Shown piece by piece: positions 34,923-46,110 of a stretch of 64,000 nt of DNA. Origin of the DNA: Melampsora larici-populina 98AG31 (Eukaryota > Basidiomycota > Pucciniomycetes > Pucciniales > Melampsoraceae); assembly GCF_000204055.1 (NCBI RefSeq), contig NW_006768807.1, positions 29,149 through 93,148 of the forward strand, given 5' to 3'. The notes under the pieces are model-generated. The model was not told the origin of the DNA, searched no databases, and saw only the letters and a program-made list of their open reading frames with translations. A program made the position numbers and the translations under genes. The first letter of the stretch is position 1. The number at the start of each line of letters is the position of its first letter.

Positions 34923-35063
34923 CACTTCCAGCATTAAAGAGGTTCCCAGATGGGAAGATGGGTTGTAGGAATCAGACAGCCTTTGTGACTACATATATTA
35001 CAATGGCAGTCTGATCCCTACAACCCATATTCCCATCTGGGAACCTCTTTAATGCTGGCAGTG
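34923..35063. mobile_element. 141-bp fold-back MITE, possibly CACTA type
   Basis: The outer ends are CACTTCCAGC and its near-complement GCTGGCAGTG. Arms of about 45 bp (cattaaagaggttcccag ... and its complement) surround a short centre. The flanking triplets are ATA and ATG, so the target duplication is imperfect or absent. Confidence 0.65.
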
Positions 35064-35774
35064 ATGGTACCTAGCTAAGTACCTCACAATATTCCTACTT
35101 ACAAAACACAAAATCCGTTCATATGATAAAGCAAATAGAAAATTAATATAACCATTGACCAGAGGACAAAGAGACAAACTTGATTAGGGATTGTAAAAAG
35201 AAGCTAGGGAGAAGTAGAAAATATATTCAATCAAGACTCAGAGCATAAAAAGAGACAAAAAAAATGAGAAAACGGCCAAACTTCATCTCCTCCTCACACA
35301 AGCAGCTGCATCATTACACCACGAACCCCCCTTTTGTTGAGAAACCGTTTTTGGGGGGGTTTCAAAAAAAACCGGCGAAAACCATTAGTATTTTCGGTTT
35401 GGCCCCGGGGTCCAAATGGTTTTTGCGAAGAGTTGAAAAATACTGTTAGTCAACCACTCACTGACTGGTTGAGAAACCGCATTGGCTCAAATCTTCGCAA
35501 AACCTCGATGATCACACCGTATCTTTTTGGTTTCAACCGCTGCAGTTCCTGAACGGAGGTCTACCCGTTCGGATGCGGCTGTTTAAGTACCCTGATCACA
35601 GGATGAAACTTACCTTTTGTTCTGAAACAAAGGACGACTCTTCACTCATCTTTTCAATCTGAATCTCATTGTCAATCACAATTGCACCGATTCCACTCAA
35701 GATGGTCCTCCCACTTGGTGTCCCTCCATGTGATTCAATCATTATGTTCACAACATCCATTCAGCTTTTTGCTG

Positions 35775-38700
35775 ATGTCGAGGTTTCCAGGTTTTGTTGA
35801 AGTCGACGGCGGTCCTGGTGTGGAAACGTTATATTCGTGTCTTGCTTGTGGTGGAATACGAAACATGAAGGCCAGCACAATTCAAAGACATTGTCGAAAT
35901 GACACTCACATCCAGAGTTTTGGCGAATGGTCTTTCCGCCAGATCACCTCATCAACACCCTCCGTTTCCGAAGAGCGAACACCGACACCTTCTCAGTCAA
36001 ATCACTCTGAACTTGGAGAAGATGGTGTTCACGACCCAATGATCATCACCCCGGATATTATTGACTCCGATGATGATCTTTACGCCCAAGATTTCGAGAT
36101 GCGTCAACGCACAATCATTGATCTATGGACCCGAGTTCAATCAGATTTTTTCAAAAATAAAGATCACAATGTTGATCGCACGGAAGACAATCATATTGAA
36201 GACCCACCGGATGATCCTGACTCCAGCAGTGATAAAGATGAATCTGACTGCTCGGAGAGGGTCGTAGCCGACGACAACAATGATGACTGGGCTCCCTTCT
36301 CAAGCCTAGAGGTTCGTCTATTTTAGAACCATCCTTGTGGTTCTTTCTTTTTCACTGATAGCGCCACATTTCTCCAGCAATTAGTCGGCTTATTGGTGCT
36401 GGGATCTACTCGCACAATCATGTCCCAACGTCAATATGAACATGTTCGCTCATACGTGGGTTTGTTAGGAATTAGCCTTCCCGGATACAAAAGTATCCAG
36501 AATCTCCGCCGAAGACTGAAACAAACGTACAAATTTGATGTTTCCAAGAATGTTGGCCCTCTTGGAAAAACTACTTTTGCGCTGAAAGTTAAACAAGTAC
36601 TAGCGCAAGTAAGTTGTTTACATTATTCATGACTGCCTTTAATCATCAGTTCACTGAGGAAATTCCCGTAGGAACTAGCCAACCCATTTGTCTGCGACAA
36701 CCTGCAATTCATACCTGAATTGCCAAGCAATACTGACAAAGTAGACCGCTTTGCTCAATCAAAGAAGTGGAGAGAGGACTTAGACCGGGATCTACGTGTT
36801 CAGATGGTCGAATTACCACAAGGACATTTTTATATCTTTGAGCCTGTCCAGCTCAAAAACAAACAAATCATCATTCCGGCATTTTTCTATCGACAGGGCA
36901 AGGAGATATTCGCGAAATGCGCTGCTGCTCATCAAAGTCTTCAAAAAGATGCAGATGGCCATCCAAAGATCCGCGTGTACTTCGACTCGACTTCGGATTT
37001 CAACTCACCAGTATTAACAGCTATCAACGTGAAGGAGTTTTCGAAGGTATTTGACGCAATTGAGATACGTGAGGGCGTCATGATGAAGACGTATTGCGGG
37101 GATTCAATGTATGGTAAGTCTTTGACTAAATTGTTTTGTTAAGGATCCTCAAGCTGAACTGCCATTTTCTGTTGCAGAGGATGTCGGCGCTGGAACATTC
37201 TTGCGAGTTCCTTTACCGAATCCATGGCAAATTAAGGCTAAAGGCAAAATTATCCGCCATGTTCCTCTTGTCATGTATTGCGATGATTTGTCGGGTAATA
37301 TATCAAAGCGCTGGAATAAACACATTGCTTTTTATTGCACGCTAGCCGGTTTACCTCCGAAATTGTCCAATCAAGAATACAATTGTCATTTCTTGACAAC
37401 TTCGAACTCAGCGGGTGCTCTGGAGCTGGCTGACCCTTTGGTGGATGAGCTCAAGTAAGTGATTCAGATAATTTCAGATCATTTTGGATAATAATCTGAA
37501 TTACTTGTTTTTAATTATGCTATAGCCAAATAGCCACAGACGGATTTGTGGCGTACAATCATCAGGCGCAGGCGGAAGTACTCGTGATGACCGTCGTATT
37601 GTGTCATTTGGGTGATTCACCCATGCACGCGGAGGTGTCCAACACAATGAATCCAACTGTGTCTTTATCGCCTTGTCGTGAATGCGCGTTGAAGGTGGAA
37701 ACATTGATCCAGAAGAGGTCACCAAAATACGTGAGCAACTTTGTTGGTGTTGACAAACGGGGACGCAAGGTAAATTGTTTCTTATTTTTTGACCGAGCTT
37801 TGGGATCAACTCAATATTAACAGCCATTCACTTGACGCCAGTTGTGCCTGCCAACCCGGATCTGGTCAGAGACGAAGCAAGGTACAGAAGACCTCTGGAA
37901 CTTGTCACAACGCCCAGGGACAATCGGGGCTTTCGAAACGGAATCTGGGAAATTGGGAATCAAAGATACTCTCAATACTTTCTTTGTCAGGCGGGTTCAA
38001 GACTTCTTTCGAGAACCAAATAGGTCAAAAGCAGACGTGGAACAGATGTGCAAGGACCTCAACAATGCTTTTGGAGAGCGTCTGTTCAATCCATTCCTAC
38101 GCTTGAAAGGTGGGTGTGAAGCCCTCAAGACATCATTTATTTTCAGTGCAACTAACTTGAGCGACTGCAATCTAGGATTTGATGGACATCTAGACACCCC
38201 TGTGGAAATCCTCCACGTACTTTTATTGGGCCTGGCGAAGTATTTACTACGAGACAGAATGCAGAAATGCACTGCCGCCGAAAAGAATGACATATGGGGT
38301 CGATGGTGATCTTTCAACACCTCTGGGTTAAATGTTCCTCCCATTCAACCCAAGTCAATGATCAACCACTTTCTCAGTTTAACTGGAAAGGAGTTTCGTG
38401 TGGTGCTGCAAGCAGCTCCATTCATTTTCTTTCATTGTTCATTATCGGATGAAGAACGTGAGGCTTGGACTTCTTTAGCTCATCTGGCACCTTATATATT
38501 TCAGACAGGCATTCACGACATGAAGGCATACATCAAGGAGCTTCGGATTCTCATCAATAGATTTCTTCGATCAATCTTACAACTCTCAGCTCAATGGTGC
38601 AATAAACCAAAATTTCACATGCTTATTCATATCTGCAATGCAATTGAAAGGTATGGTCCTGCATGCCTGTTTGCCACTGAAAACTTTGAAGGTTACAATG

Positions 38701-39693
38701 GGAACACTCGCGAGTCTTCCATCCACTCAAACCATCTGAGTCCTAGTAAGGACATTGCAAACTCATTCAACAATCACCGACTCATCAGATCAGTTACGGC
38801 GGCAAGTCTGATGTATGACCGAGGCATGCGTACTTATGTGAAGGCTGGAAGGAAGGTTGCAGAGTTATTCAAAACTAACATCCTGTTCCAAAAGGCGTTG
38901 GGATATAATTCCAAATGGAATGAGCCAGAGACATTTAAGACAGGAAGTGTGTCACCAGTGTTTGATTTTCTTTGGCTACACGCGCAATCTAATGTGATGG
39001 TTTTTTAGGGATTCATTCTGCACAACCACCACAACCCAATATCCCAACGGCGATCTGGGAGGCTCACCCGTCAAAAACATGGAAGGTTTTGTCTTCTTTA
39101 ACTTTGAAGAATGGTCAATCCTTCAGAGAAGGAGACTTTATCTCGGTATGCACTGTCTATCACAATCACTGTCTGATCTGATAGCAAAAATTACTTATTA
39201 ATTCTCAAAAATTAGGTTCAATCGAAACATTTGCTTACTCGATACACATCAGATAAGATAATTGGAAGAGTTAAGAGTATATGGATCGCAGCAGGATGCG
39301 CGGCACAAGAGGCAAAGATTGAAGTAACAAGGTGCAAGACAGGAACGGTCAGTGAACTATACAGCATGCGCGAACTGGAAGAAAGTGGGGTAAAGGTATG
39401 GATAAATCCATCAGTAAGTGTTCGCCTCCTCTGATTGCCTCCTCTGATTGCCAACCTCACTCCAAGAACTCATATAATGTGATTTATTTAATGTGATTTG
39501 TTTTCTGTAGGATATCGAGGGTATCCTCAACATCCAACACAATTGCCATAAAAGCGGCTGTGTCGTCAAAAAGGACAGACCCGTCATGCTTGAAAGGCGA
39601 GTTTCCACAAATCGAGAGTATGTGGTTGTCCACAAGGATACCAGATCATTTGTCATAAACTCAGGGGCATTTTATTCAGCGGCTTTACATTGA
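35775..39693 (+). pseudogene. Plavaka-like transposase, one nonsense codon
   Basis: The start is MSRFPGFVEVDGG at 35775. An N-terminal zinc-finger-like piece (CLACGGIRN ... HCRNDTH) is followed by an acidic region. Exons include about 35775-36318, 36378-36608, 36672-37113, 37178-37454, 37526-37769 and 37842 onward, all with GT-AG ends. Conserved blocks are FYIFEPVQLKNKQ, VMYCDDLSGNISKRWNKH (likely the first catalytic Asp), KLSNQEYNCHFLTTSN, SPCRECALK, FGERLFNPFLRLKG, TPVEILHVLLLGLAKY, FHMLIHICNAIERYGP, TENFEGYN and NRESS-like Arg-Glu-Ser. They match the large DDE transposases of basidiomycete Plavaka elements. The C-terminal exon at about 39510-39693 has NIQHNCHKSGC and VINSGAFYSAALH. A TGA at 38307-38309, in a conserved 'SFNTSGL' context, stops the frame. 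Otherwise it looks complete. Confidence 0.8.
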
Positions 39694-40024
39694 TATTGGG
39701 CACAAATTTCGTTTGTTGGGGTCACTGCAAATGAATGGAAGAAAGCGGTGTCCACTGGGATCAAAAATTGGGAGGCCTCATTACAGAAGAAAAAAGACGA
39801 CCAGGAAAGTAAACATCGAAAAAGAAAGGAGAAGGAAGCAGCCACCCAAGGCGCACAGAAAGGAAAGAAAAGGAAACCAAATAACGGTGCAGTTGCAGGG
39901 CCATCACGATGAAGGAGTTTGTTGTTATACTTCAAAGATATTTAACATTAATTATTGATATTGTATTATATTGTATTATATTTATTGATGGAAATTTCAA
40001 CTTACATTGCAATCCTCTGACAAC

Positions 40025-40396
40025 TTAAGCGTTTTTCTTAGCATCCGTGTCTTTCTTAGTGTCCTTCGAGCGCAAGTAGTCCACACATTCCTTTCGAAAT
40101 AGTCTCATCTTTTTGGTCATTTGAATCAGCAACACAATATCGCCGTTAAAAGGTGCTTCAAAATAGTGCATTTGAACTTGAAGTTGCATGAACTTCTGGT
40201 ACCACATCTCTTTGAGGATCATTAATTTGCGTGCATATTCGAGACATTGGAAGCCACGTTCAAGTCTAGAGTCGCTGCTTGACGCATGTCTAGAGTTGCT
40301 GCTTGACGCATTCGCATCCATCTTTGTAAAGTCTACGTGAGAAGATGTTTCAAAATGTGAGATGAACAGTAACAAAGCAAGGATTACGACGTACAT
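40025..40396 (-). CDS. Small protein with signal peptide inside the transposon
   Basis: From the ATG at 40396 the frame encodes 123 residues. It begins MYVVILALLLFISHFETSS, a textbook signal peptide, followed by a Ser/Asn-rich linker and a helical, basic domain with two Cys (GFQCLEYARK and RKECVDYL) and a Lys/Asp-rich end. The frame is open further upstream to 40525, so a longer non-secreted form cannot be excluded. It lies between the two plus-strand genes of the Plavaka-like element, on the opposite strand, and the 28-bp tandem repeats lie on its 5' side. It has no known domain. It is either a transposon accessory ORF or a captured host gene resembling small secreted effectors. Confidence 0.5.
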   Translation of the reverse strand: MYVVILALLLFISHFETSSHVDFTKMDANASSSNSRHASSSDSRLERGFQCLEYARKLMILKEMWYQKFMQLQVQMHYFEAPFNGDIVLLIQMTKKMRLFRKECVDYLRSKDTKKDTDAKKNA

Positions 40397-40652
40397 TTTT
40401 CTGAATGAGGATTCAACAAAGCAAAGTGAAAGGAAAGATTTTGGTGAAAGGTTTTCCAATATGAGTGCGGACACAACAAGCCTCATAAAGGTTTTTGAAT
40501 GCGCACTGGAAACCCTGTGAAGCAAAAGATAACCAAACTTCCAGAGTGATCTCGCGATCGCGGAAAGATCCTTTAAGATCTTGATATCATATCAAACCTT
40601 TTCTCATGTTTCGACTTTTGAGGTTCCTTTGGGTCAATCACAATCTCAATTT

Positions 40653-40736
40653 AGTGTCTCGCGATGGCGAATGTATGTTTAGTGTCTCGCGATGGCGAAT
40701 GTATGTTTAGTGTCTCGCGATGGCGAATGTATGGCA
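40653..40736. repeat. 28-bp tandem repeat with TCGCGA palindrome, 3 copies
   Basis: agtgtctcgcgatggcgaatg starts at 40653, 40681 and 40709 (period 28, copies identical except the last bases). Each copy contains the CpG palindrome TCGCGA, and a related ctcgcgatcgcg lies at about 40551. The array sits in the intergenic space between the minus-strand ORF (5' end 40396) and the plus-strand accessory gene (start 41125), as a shared regulatory array would. Confidence 0.85.
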
Positions 40737-41124
40737 GTCAAACATCCTTTGATGAACCATATCCCCGAGATATGATTTGCTTTTGACATGCAAGGAATCC
40801 AATTAACAGCTTGTGGATCTTCGTTGTTTTTCTAGAAGGAAGGTGATCATTTCTTATAATATTTTCACTTCAATTCCAAACTCATGAATATCTTCCTTCT
40901 CAAATACATTCTCAATTCCTATTCATTTCATTGCACCTTCTCTCAGTGTTCTCTCGTGACGTCCTCATCGGGCATCTTCATATAATTCCCTTCTTTGGCA
41001 ATGTGCGTCATCTTTCATGTCACATGCAAATGTCACAAATAATGTGACATATCTCCCACATCTTCCACCCGTTTCTCTGAACTTCTCAATTACATCACTC
41101 CACCACACCCATCATTCAACAAAC

Positions 41125-43485
41125 ATGTCTCAACCACAACGCCGATTCTTTCCCAAGCCACCAAAGAAACATGCACCTCCAGGATCACAAACTCGTGCGA
41201 ATACTGCCACTACTCCAACCACCTCCGAGAATCCGAGTACCAATCGACGTACTCGTAATCAAACCAAACCGGCTACGTCAACAGCTCCGCCGACTAGACC
41301 TGTCACCAAACGCCAGGCAAGTGAACGCACCAAGGCCGCATCTGAACAACCTCAGCCAAAGCAAGCCAAGCTAACTCAGACTCAGGCGGTGAAATCCAAG
41401 AAGATGGTCAATCGTCCTCCTCCACGAAAACCATCTCCTCGACGTCGTACCCCGACTCCAACTCCTCCTGCAACTCCTCCTCGACATCGTACTCCAACTC
41501 CTCCTCCTCCTGCGTCATCTGGATCTCTTTTACGGGATCCATTCAACCAGAAAGATTTAGATATGTTTAGCTTCAAATCAGCTGCGCAAATCAGTGCGTT
41601 TTCTTCTTTCTTTCTCTCTTGTCTTATCTCTTCTCTCTGTCTCGATTTTCTTCTTTACTGACTGGACTGATTCACATTTGCCATAGCCCAAGCCCACAAA
41701 TACGGCCCGGACGAGTACGTAACTCAGAAAAAAACTTGCAACAACACCCACCACCGCACCACCAACAACGACACCAGCAGCAGTCGTGCACCAGCAAGGG
41801 TTCACCAAGTTGATTTTCACTCAGCTCGTCTTCCGAACGGATTTATGCCCTTGCAGGGTTCACGATTACAGATCTACAACAGATGTGCTGTCCGTGCTGA
41901 TCTCGACGACCAATATATGGCAAGCGGACGTGAAATATGTAGTGTAAGATTTCACGTTGATGACTTGTCTAGCGTGTAACCACTGATCTATCAAATCTTC
42001 CCTTTGGCAGGCGATGACGCCTGACGAACAATTTATAGCCTCAACCACAGTTGCGCTGGCAAATTGTCAACAGATGACCAATATATACAACGACCTCACT
42101 CAACAGATTGGTGAAATTCGGGATCTTGTGTCACGCCCAGGCCATGGCGTCTCCGGCGACGCTGCCACGGCAGCGCCTTGGCTTTCAAAAGTGGATGGTC
42201 AGGAGCTACGAGTGAGTCCACCACCAACAGTGTAATTTTAACAATAACTTGAACACATTAATCACATCGTGTATCATAGAAATCTATTTGCCAAAGCGCG
42301 ATGAAGGCAATTTTACGAGGTGACCTGCAGGCTTATACAGCCACCAAGAACCGATATGGCGACAAGGCAACACTGCCAGTTTCTTTATATGCTGCAGTGA
42401 TGGTAAATCATTTATATTTCTTATTTATTTTGAATCAAGCTGAATACTTATAACATTTCCAGGACGCAATCATGTCCAATCCCATTAAATGGCAAAAACG
42501 GTTGCTTCCGAAAGGCTATGGCAAGAATGCCAAACCCCTCCAAGTCAAGGCCGTGAAGACCCTGGTCAATGTTGTCTTGAAAGAAGTGCGAAAAGTATTT
42601 GAAACAGAGGTACGTTGTTGTGTCTTCTTTTGGAATAATTTCTGACTGTTTCCTTTTGACTTTCAGCTTCTTCAAAGCATCCAACTGCCCGGCCGATGCA
42701 CCACCACAGACAATGGTAGTGTACCATCGTTGAATACAATTGTCGCCAATGTATGTGCGAGTATTCCTTTTCTCATCTGGCCCAAACTAATCTTTGTGTG
42801 ACATAGCTTTACGATAAAGAAATTGGTCAAATAGGAGGTTGAGTTCCTGTTCGCGATGAGGTCTTTGATCAGGTGGGACATCTGCAAAAGTCCCGTTATG
42901 CTTACCTTGTGCGTCGCTTCAACCGTATCCTTTCAGAGGGTTCTCTTTCATGTTTAATCAGTTGACGGTGGTATTTTATTTGTCTCATCTCAGAGACTGC
43001 AAGCCTGTCATTGGGGCTTTTACAAGAAAGATTACAGAGACGGTGCGACATTTTGGAGCATCGTGGACGAGAAATTGGAGTTTCTGCGGGGTCAAAGTAG
43101 CAGGTATCGACATGCGTAAGTGATTCTCCTCTATATAAAATTGAAATGGCACGCTGGCTCATTACCACCAATTTGTATCAGATTCTACATTCAATGTTTA
43201 ACGGAGGACAATGAGCTATTCCAGGGCAAGAAGACGTTGGCGGAAATCAGGCCCCTCACCTCATTCCCAATTCCCAACGAGATTGTCATCCAGGAGATTA
43301 TGGATAATCTCGATGATACATGGGGTGATACTGTTCCAGCGGATGAAGAACTTCATGCAATGAAGAAGTTCCCCGCGAAGAATGATAACGATGAGAATGA
43401 TGGTGATGATGATAATGATGTGGGGTTAGAAGAAGAAGAAGAAGAAGAAGAAGCAGGGTTTGAACAAGAAGAAGAAGCAGGGTAA
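41125..43485 (+). pseudogene. Transposon accessory gene, many exons, unknown family
   Basis: The start is MSQPQRRFFPKPPKKH at 41125. Exon 1 encodes a Pro/Thr/Arg-rich disordered basic region ending in DPFNQKDLDMFSFKSAAQI. Further exons (starting about 41697, 42011, 42280, 42463, 42667, 42807, about 42995 and 43184) join in frame with GT-AG introns. They encode HKYGPDEY, QIYNRCAVRADLDDQYMAS, LPVSLYAAVM, LPKGYGKNAKPLQVKA, TVLKEVRK-like helices and GFYKKDYRDGATFWSIVD. The last exon has FPIPNEIVIQEIMDNLDDT and a poly-Glu tail from GAA repeats. A TGA at 42840-42842 interrupts it. I do not recognise the family. Position and basic N-terminus suggest a DNA-binding partner of the transposase, comparable in role to TnpA of CACTA elements, but this is inference. 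Confidence 0.55.
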
Positions 43486-43511
43486 GAAGAAGAAGAAGAA
43501 GAAGAAGAAGA
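43429..43511. repeat. GAA microsatellite in the accessory-gene tail
   Basis: Runs of gaa encode the poly-Glu tail. They are interrupted three times by gcaggg(tttga), so a larger unit seems to have been duplicated. The stop of the accessory gene lies inside the array, making the C-terminus length-variable. Confidence 0.8.
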
Positions 43512-44030
43512 TGCAGGGTTTGATGATGAAGAATGAGAATTATGAACAGGCGGGTATATTATTAGATTATTTATATTTCATTTTATCATTAATTTCATTT
43601 CATTTTAAGTGTGGTTACAAACAATCAGATATAGAATTTATTACATCTCTCACATTTTTTATTCTCTTATCATCTATCTTATCTATTCATGTTTATTTAT
43701 TTGTATTTATATTTGTATTGATTTCAATGAAAGACATTGCCTTTGTTAGTGTTCATTAAACCCACAGAGCCACAGCAGAGACATCGTGAGAGTACTGTAA
43801 AAAATCTGAGCTACTGCAATTGTAATTATAGAGGTCAATTTCGGTTTTCACACAGGCTACACACATGCTATACACGGGTTATTGACGGGGTTAAACCCGT
43901 GTCTGAAGACCCGGTTTTGAAACCGGTTGGCGGAGGAAGGTTGAGAAACCTTTTCTGCTCACCAAGCCATTTCGGTTGAAAAACCGAAAATATGCACCGG
44001 TTGCTAAACCGTTTTGAGGGGTTCGTGGTG

Positions 44031-46110
44031 TAGTAATACATTGTTCCATAATTTGGCCTGCTTTGAGAAATCGACCCTTCATTTTAACCCCTTCTACTGA
44101 CCACATCTGGCCACAGACAAGCCTTTCAATAGGTTGTGGCTTGAGTGAACTTCTGTCTTGTGTGCAAATGTCAGCAGCACACATGAAGCCCCTCTTACAA
44201 GCACATGAAGTCCTACTGATAGCCAAGTAATCACGGGCAAGACAGCTCAAGATGGGATATTTCCCTTTGTTTAACTACAAAAAATACAAAAAAGATATGT
44301 CAGAATACTGAACTGGTCACACAAATAATGATAAACACCTACCTTCCACCAATCCAAATCCAGGTGAGGGTTTTCCACAACCTCAGCTCCTGGATCCTCA
44401 GCCATTTCCAAATACAATCGGAGTTTGTTGGCTGTGTTGCGGCAATTTGTAGCTTTATGTTGGCGGAACTCTTTGTCATCTTCAGTAGCTCCCAAAGATA
44501 TCCCATTTACACCTCTAGAGTTGGATATGTTTGGTTCATAAGGTCTGTCGACTTCCAATTTGGTCTTCTTGTCTGAATAGGCTGTTTCAATTAGGTCCTT
44601 TGCAATAGCTGCTTCCTCTGATGAACCTCCAAATGCAAAGTCAAAATAATAGAGGCGCAAGCTCTGATGTAAGATAGTTGCAAGTATCAGTGTATGTGAT
44701 TCAAGTGCCTCCTTGAGATAGGCCTTGACTCAAACAAGCATTGAATAATACATAGGAAACATCGGCTCAGCTCGTGATTTTGTTGCATCAATTCTATTCT
44801 GTAAAAACTTTCTGAGCTTTACATACTCTCGTATGACCAGAGAACCAGTTGGTCCACTTTGCTCAAAGAACTGTGTCAAATTCTCAAATTCCTACAGTGA
44901 AGTTTGCTGTTAGATGAGCTGACTCAAAGCCTACAAAACAAGTATACACGTACCTGAAGGATGTTGATTAGGTCTCGCACTTGTCGCCACTCATCAGGCA
45001 AAATCATGACCTTGTTGAAGATGCCTTGAGATTGGTGTGCATCTGGAGCAAGAGGTGTCTCACCAACTCGACTTAGTCCTGCCCGGTGTGGCAACTCCAT
45101 TTGGTCTTCTTTCAGCATGCAATCAATGACCTTTATGGACAAAGGACAGACAAAAGTATTAACAATGTGACATACATCAGTTCATAATTTAAGAACTACA
45201 CTAACCTCTTGGGCGTTATACAAGCGTTTCCAGCATTGTAGATTTATATTCCATTGTATCCCATATCCAGGGATTGGCCTTGGGAGTTTTTCAGAGAGTA
45301 GTGAGAGGCTGACAGCGTCAAAAACACTGCACATCACCGCGGAGCTACCAATTTTATGCCCGATTACATCAAGCTATATTGTAGGTGAAAGTCAGTCAAA
45401 GCAAATAAAGCAAGTTAATTAAAGATATGTACAAATACAAGCAACTGACTTTAGTCATGAGACAGTCAACTGTGTTGGCTGCATTTTGATTGCTTGCCAA
45501 AGGTTCGATCAGAGGAGGCAAAGGAAGTTTGTGAGGTCCATCAATCACTTCATACCAGTTGGTACTTTCAACCGCAGGTGGACAATCAGATTCATGAACC
45601 TCATCCTCATCTACACCATCGCCCCCGTCTCTCTCTTCGGTCTCATCTTCTTCAGGAATGGATTGCAAGGTGGTGGTTGGAATTGGGAAATTGCCTAGCA
45701 TGATGGATTTTACAAGTGGCGGTGGTGGTGCTTGTATCTCCAGCGCTTGAAGTCCACTACTTACCACCAAAGCCAGCTTATGACATACACAACGTACTTG
45801 GTTAGTCTTGTGATTCCATCTAAAGACTTTGTTGTGATTGGTGTTATGATCCTCTATCACGGATCACAGACAGCTATGTCACAAGCTGTGACACTTGGGT
45901 CAGAACTAGACAACCGGAGAAGCGCACACCAGTTGTACTCCCTTTTCCCTATGCTACAATACTTATACTAGCTGGACCTCTCACTCTCCCTTTGCCACCA
46001 CGCACCAGCTCCCAGACCTGGGCCTTAACAATCGGCACAATGCTGGTCAACTGTACATTCATTGTCTCAGCAAGTGTGTTGTTGTTGCTTCCGGAATCAT
46101 GCGTCTGGGC
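44031..46110 (-). pseudogene. hAT transposase, split by two insertions
   Basis: Read downward from about 46104: THDSGSNNNTLAETMN (equivalent to the TTDNASNN block), then after a solo LTR FRWNHKTNQVRCVCHKLALVV, LKLPLPPLIEPLA-like text, IPGYGIQWNINLQCWKRLYNAQ, the 45142-44924 exon with PDEWRQVRDLINILQ, and REYVKLRKFLQNRID. Last comes the C-terminal dimerisation domain: HLDLDWWK, then YPILSCLARDYLAISRTSC and SSLKPQPIERLVC. The order is that of hAT transposases. The C-terminal end is cut at 44031 by the Plavaka-like element. The last eleven codons and the stop lie beyond it at 35283-35316. A TGA at 44730-44732 and the LTR at 45842-46030 also disable it. The N-terminal BED-type region was not recognised above 46110. 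Confidence 0.85.
45842..46030 (+). repeat. Solo LTR inside the hAT gene
   Basis: It starts TGTTATGATCC, ends TTAACA and is 189 bp long. It is flanked by ATTGG (45837-45841) and ATCGG (46031-46035), a 5-bp target duplication with one transition. It resembles the LTR at 61642-61923 at its start (TGTTATGATCC ... cacggatca) and in the ctacaatact block. No internal gypsy sequence accompanies it, so it arose by LTR-LTR recombination. Confidence 0.8.

Larger units (their letters stand above)
35317..44030. mobile_element. Complete 8.7-kb Plavaka-like (CMC/CACTA-related) transposon
   Basis: The ends are inverted repeats CACCACGAACCCC (35317-35329 and 44018-44030), followed inward by related aaaccg/cggttt subterminal motifs. 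TA flanks both ends (35315-35316 and 44031-44032). Inside are a Plavaka-like transposase (35775-39693), a minus-strand signal-peptide ORF (40025-40396) and a multi-exon accessory gene (41125-43485). The insertion point lies within the last codons of the hAT transposase on the minus strand. Removing the element with one TA restores that frame to a stop at 35283-35285, which supports the mapped boundaries. Confidence 0.85.
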
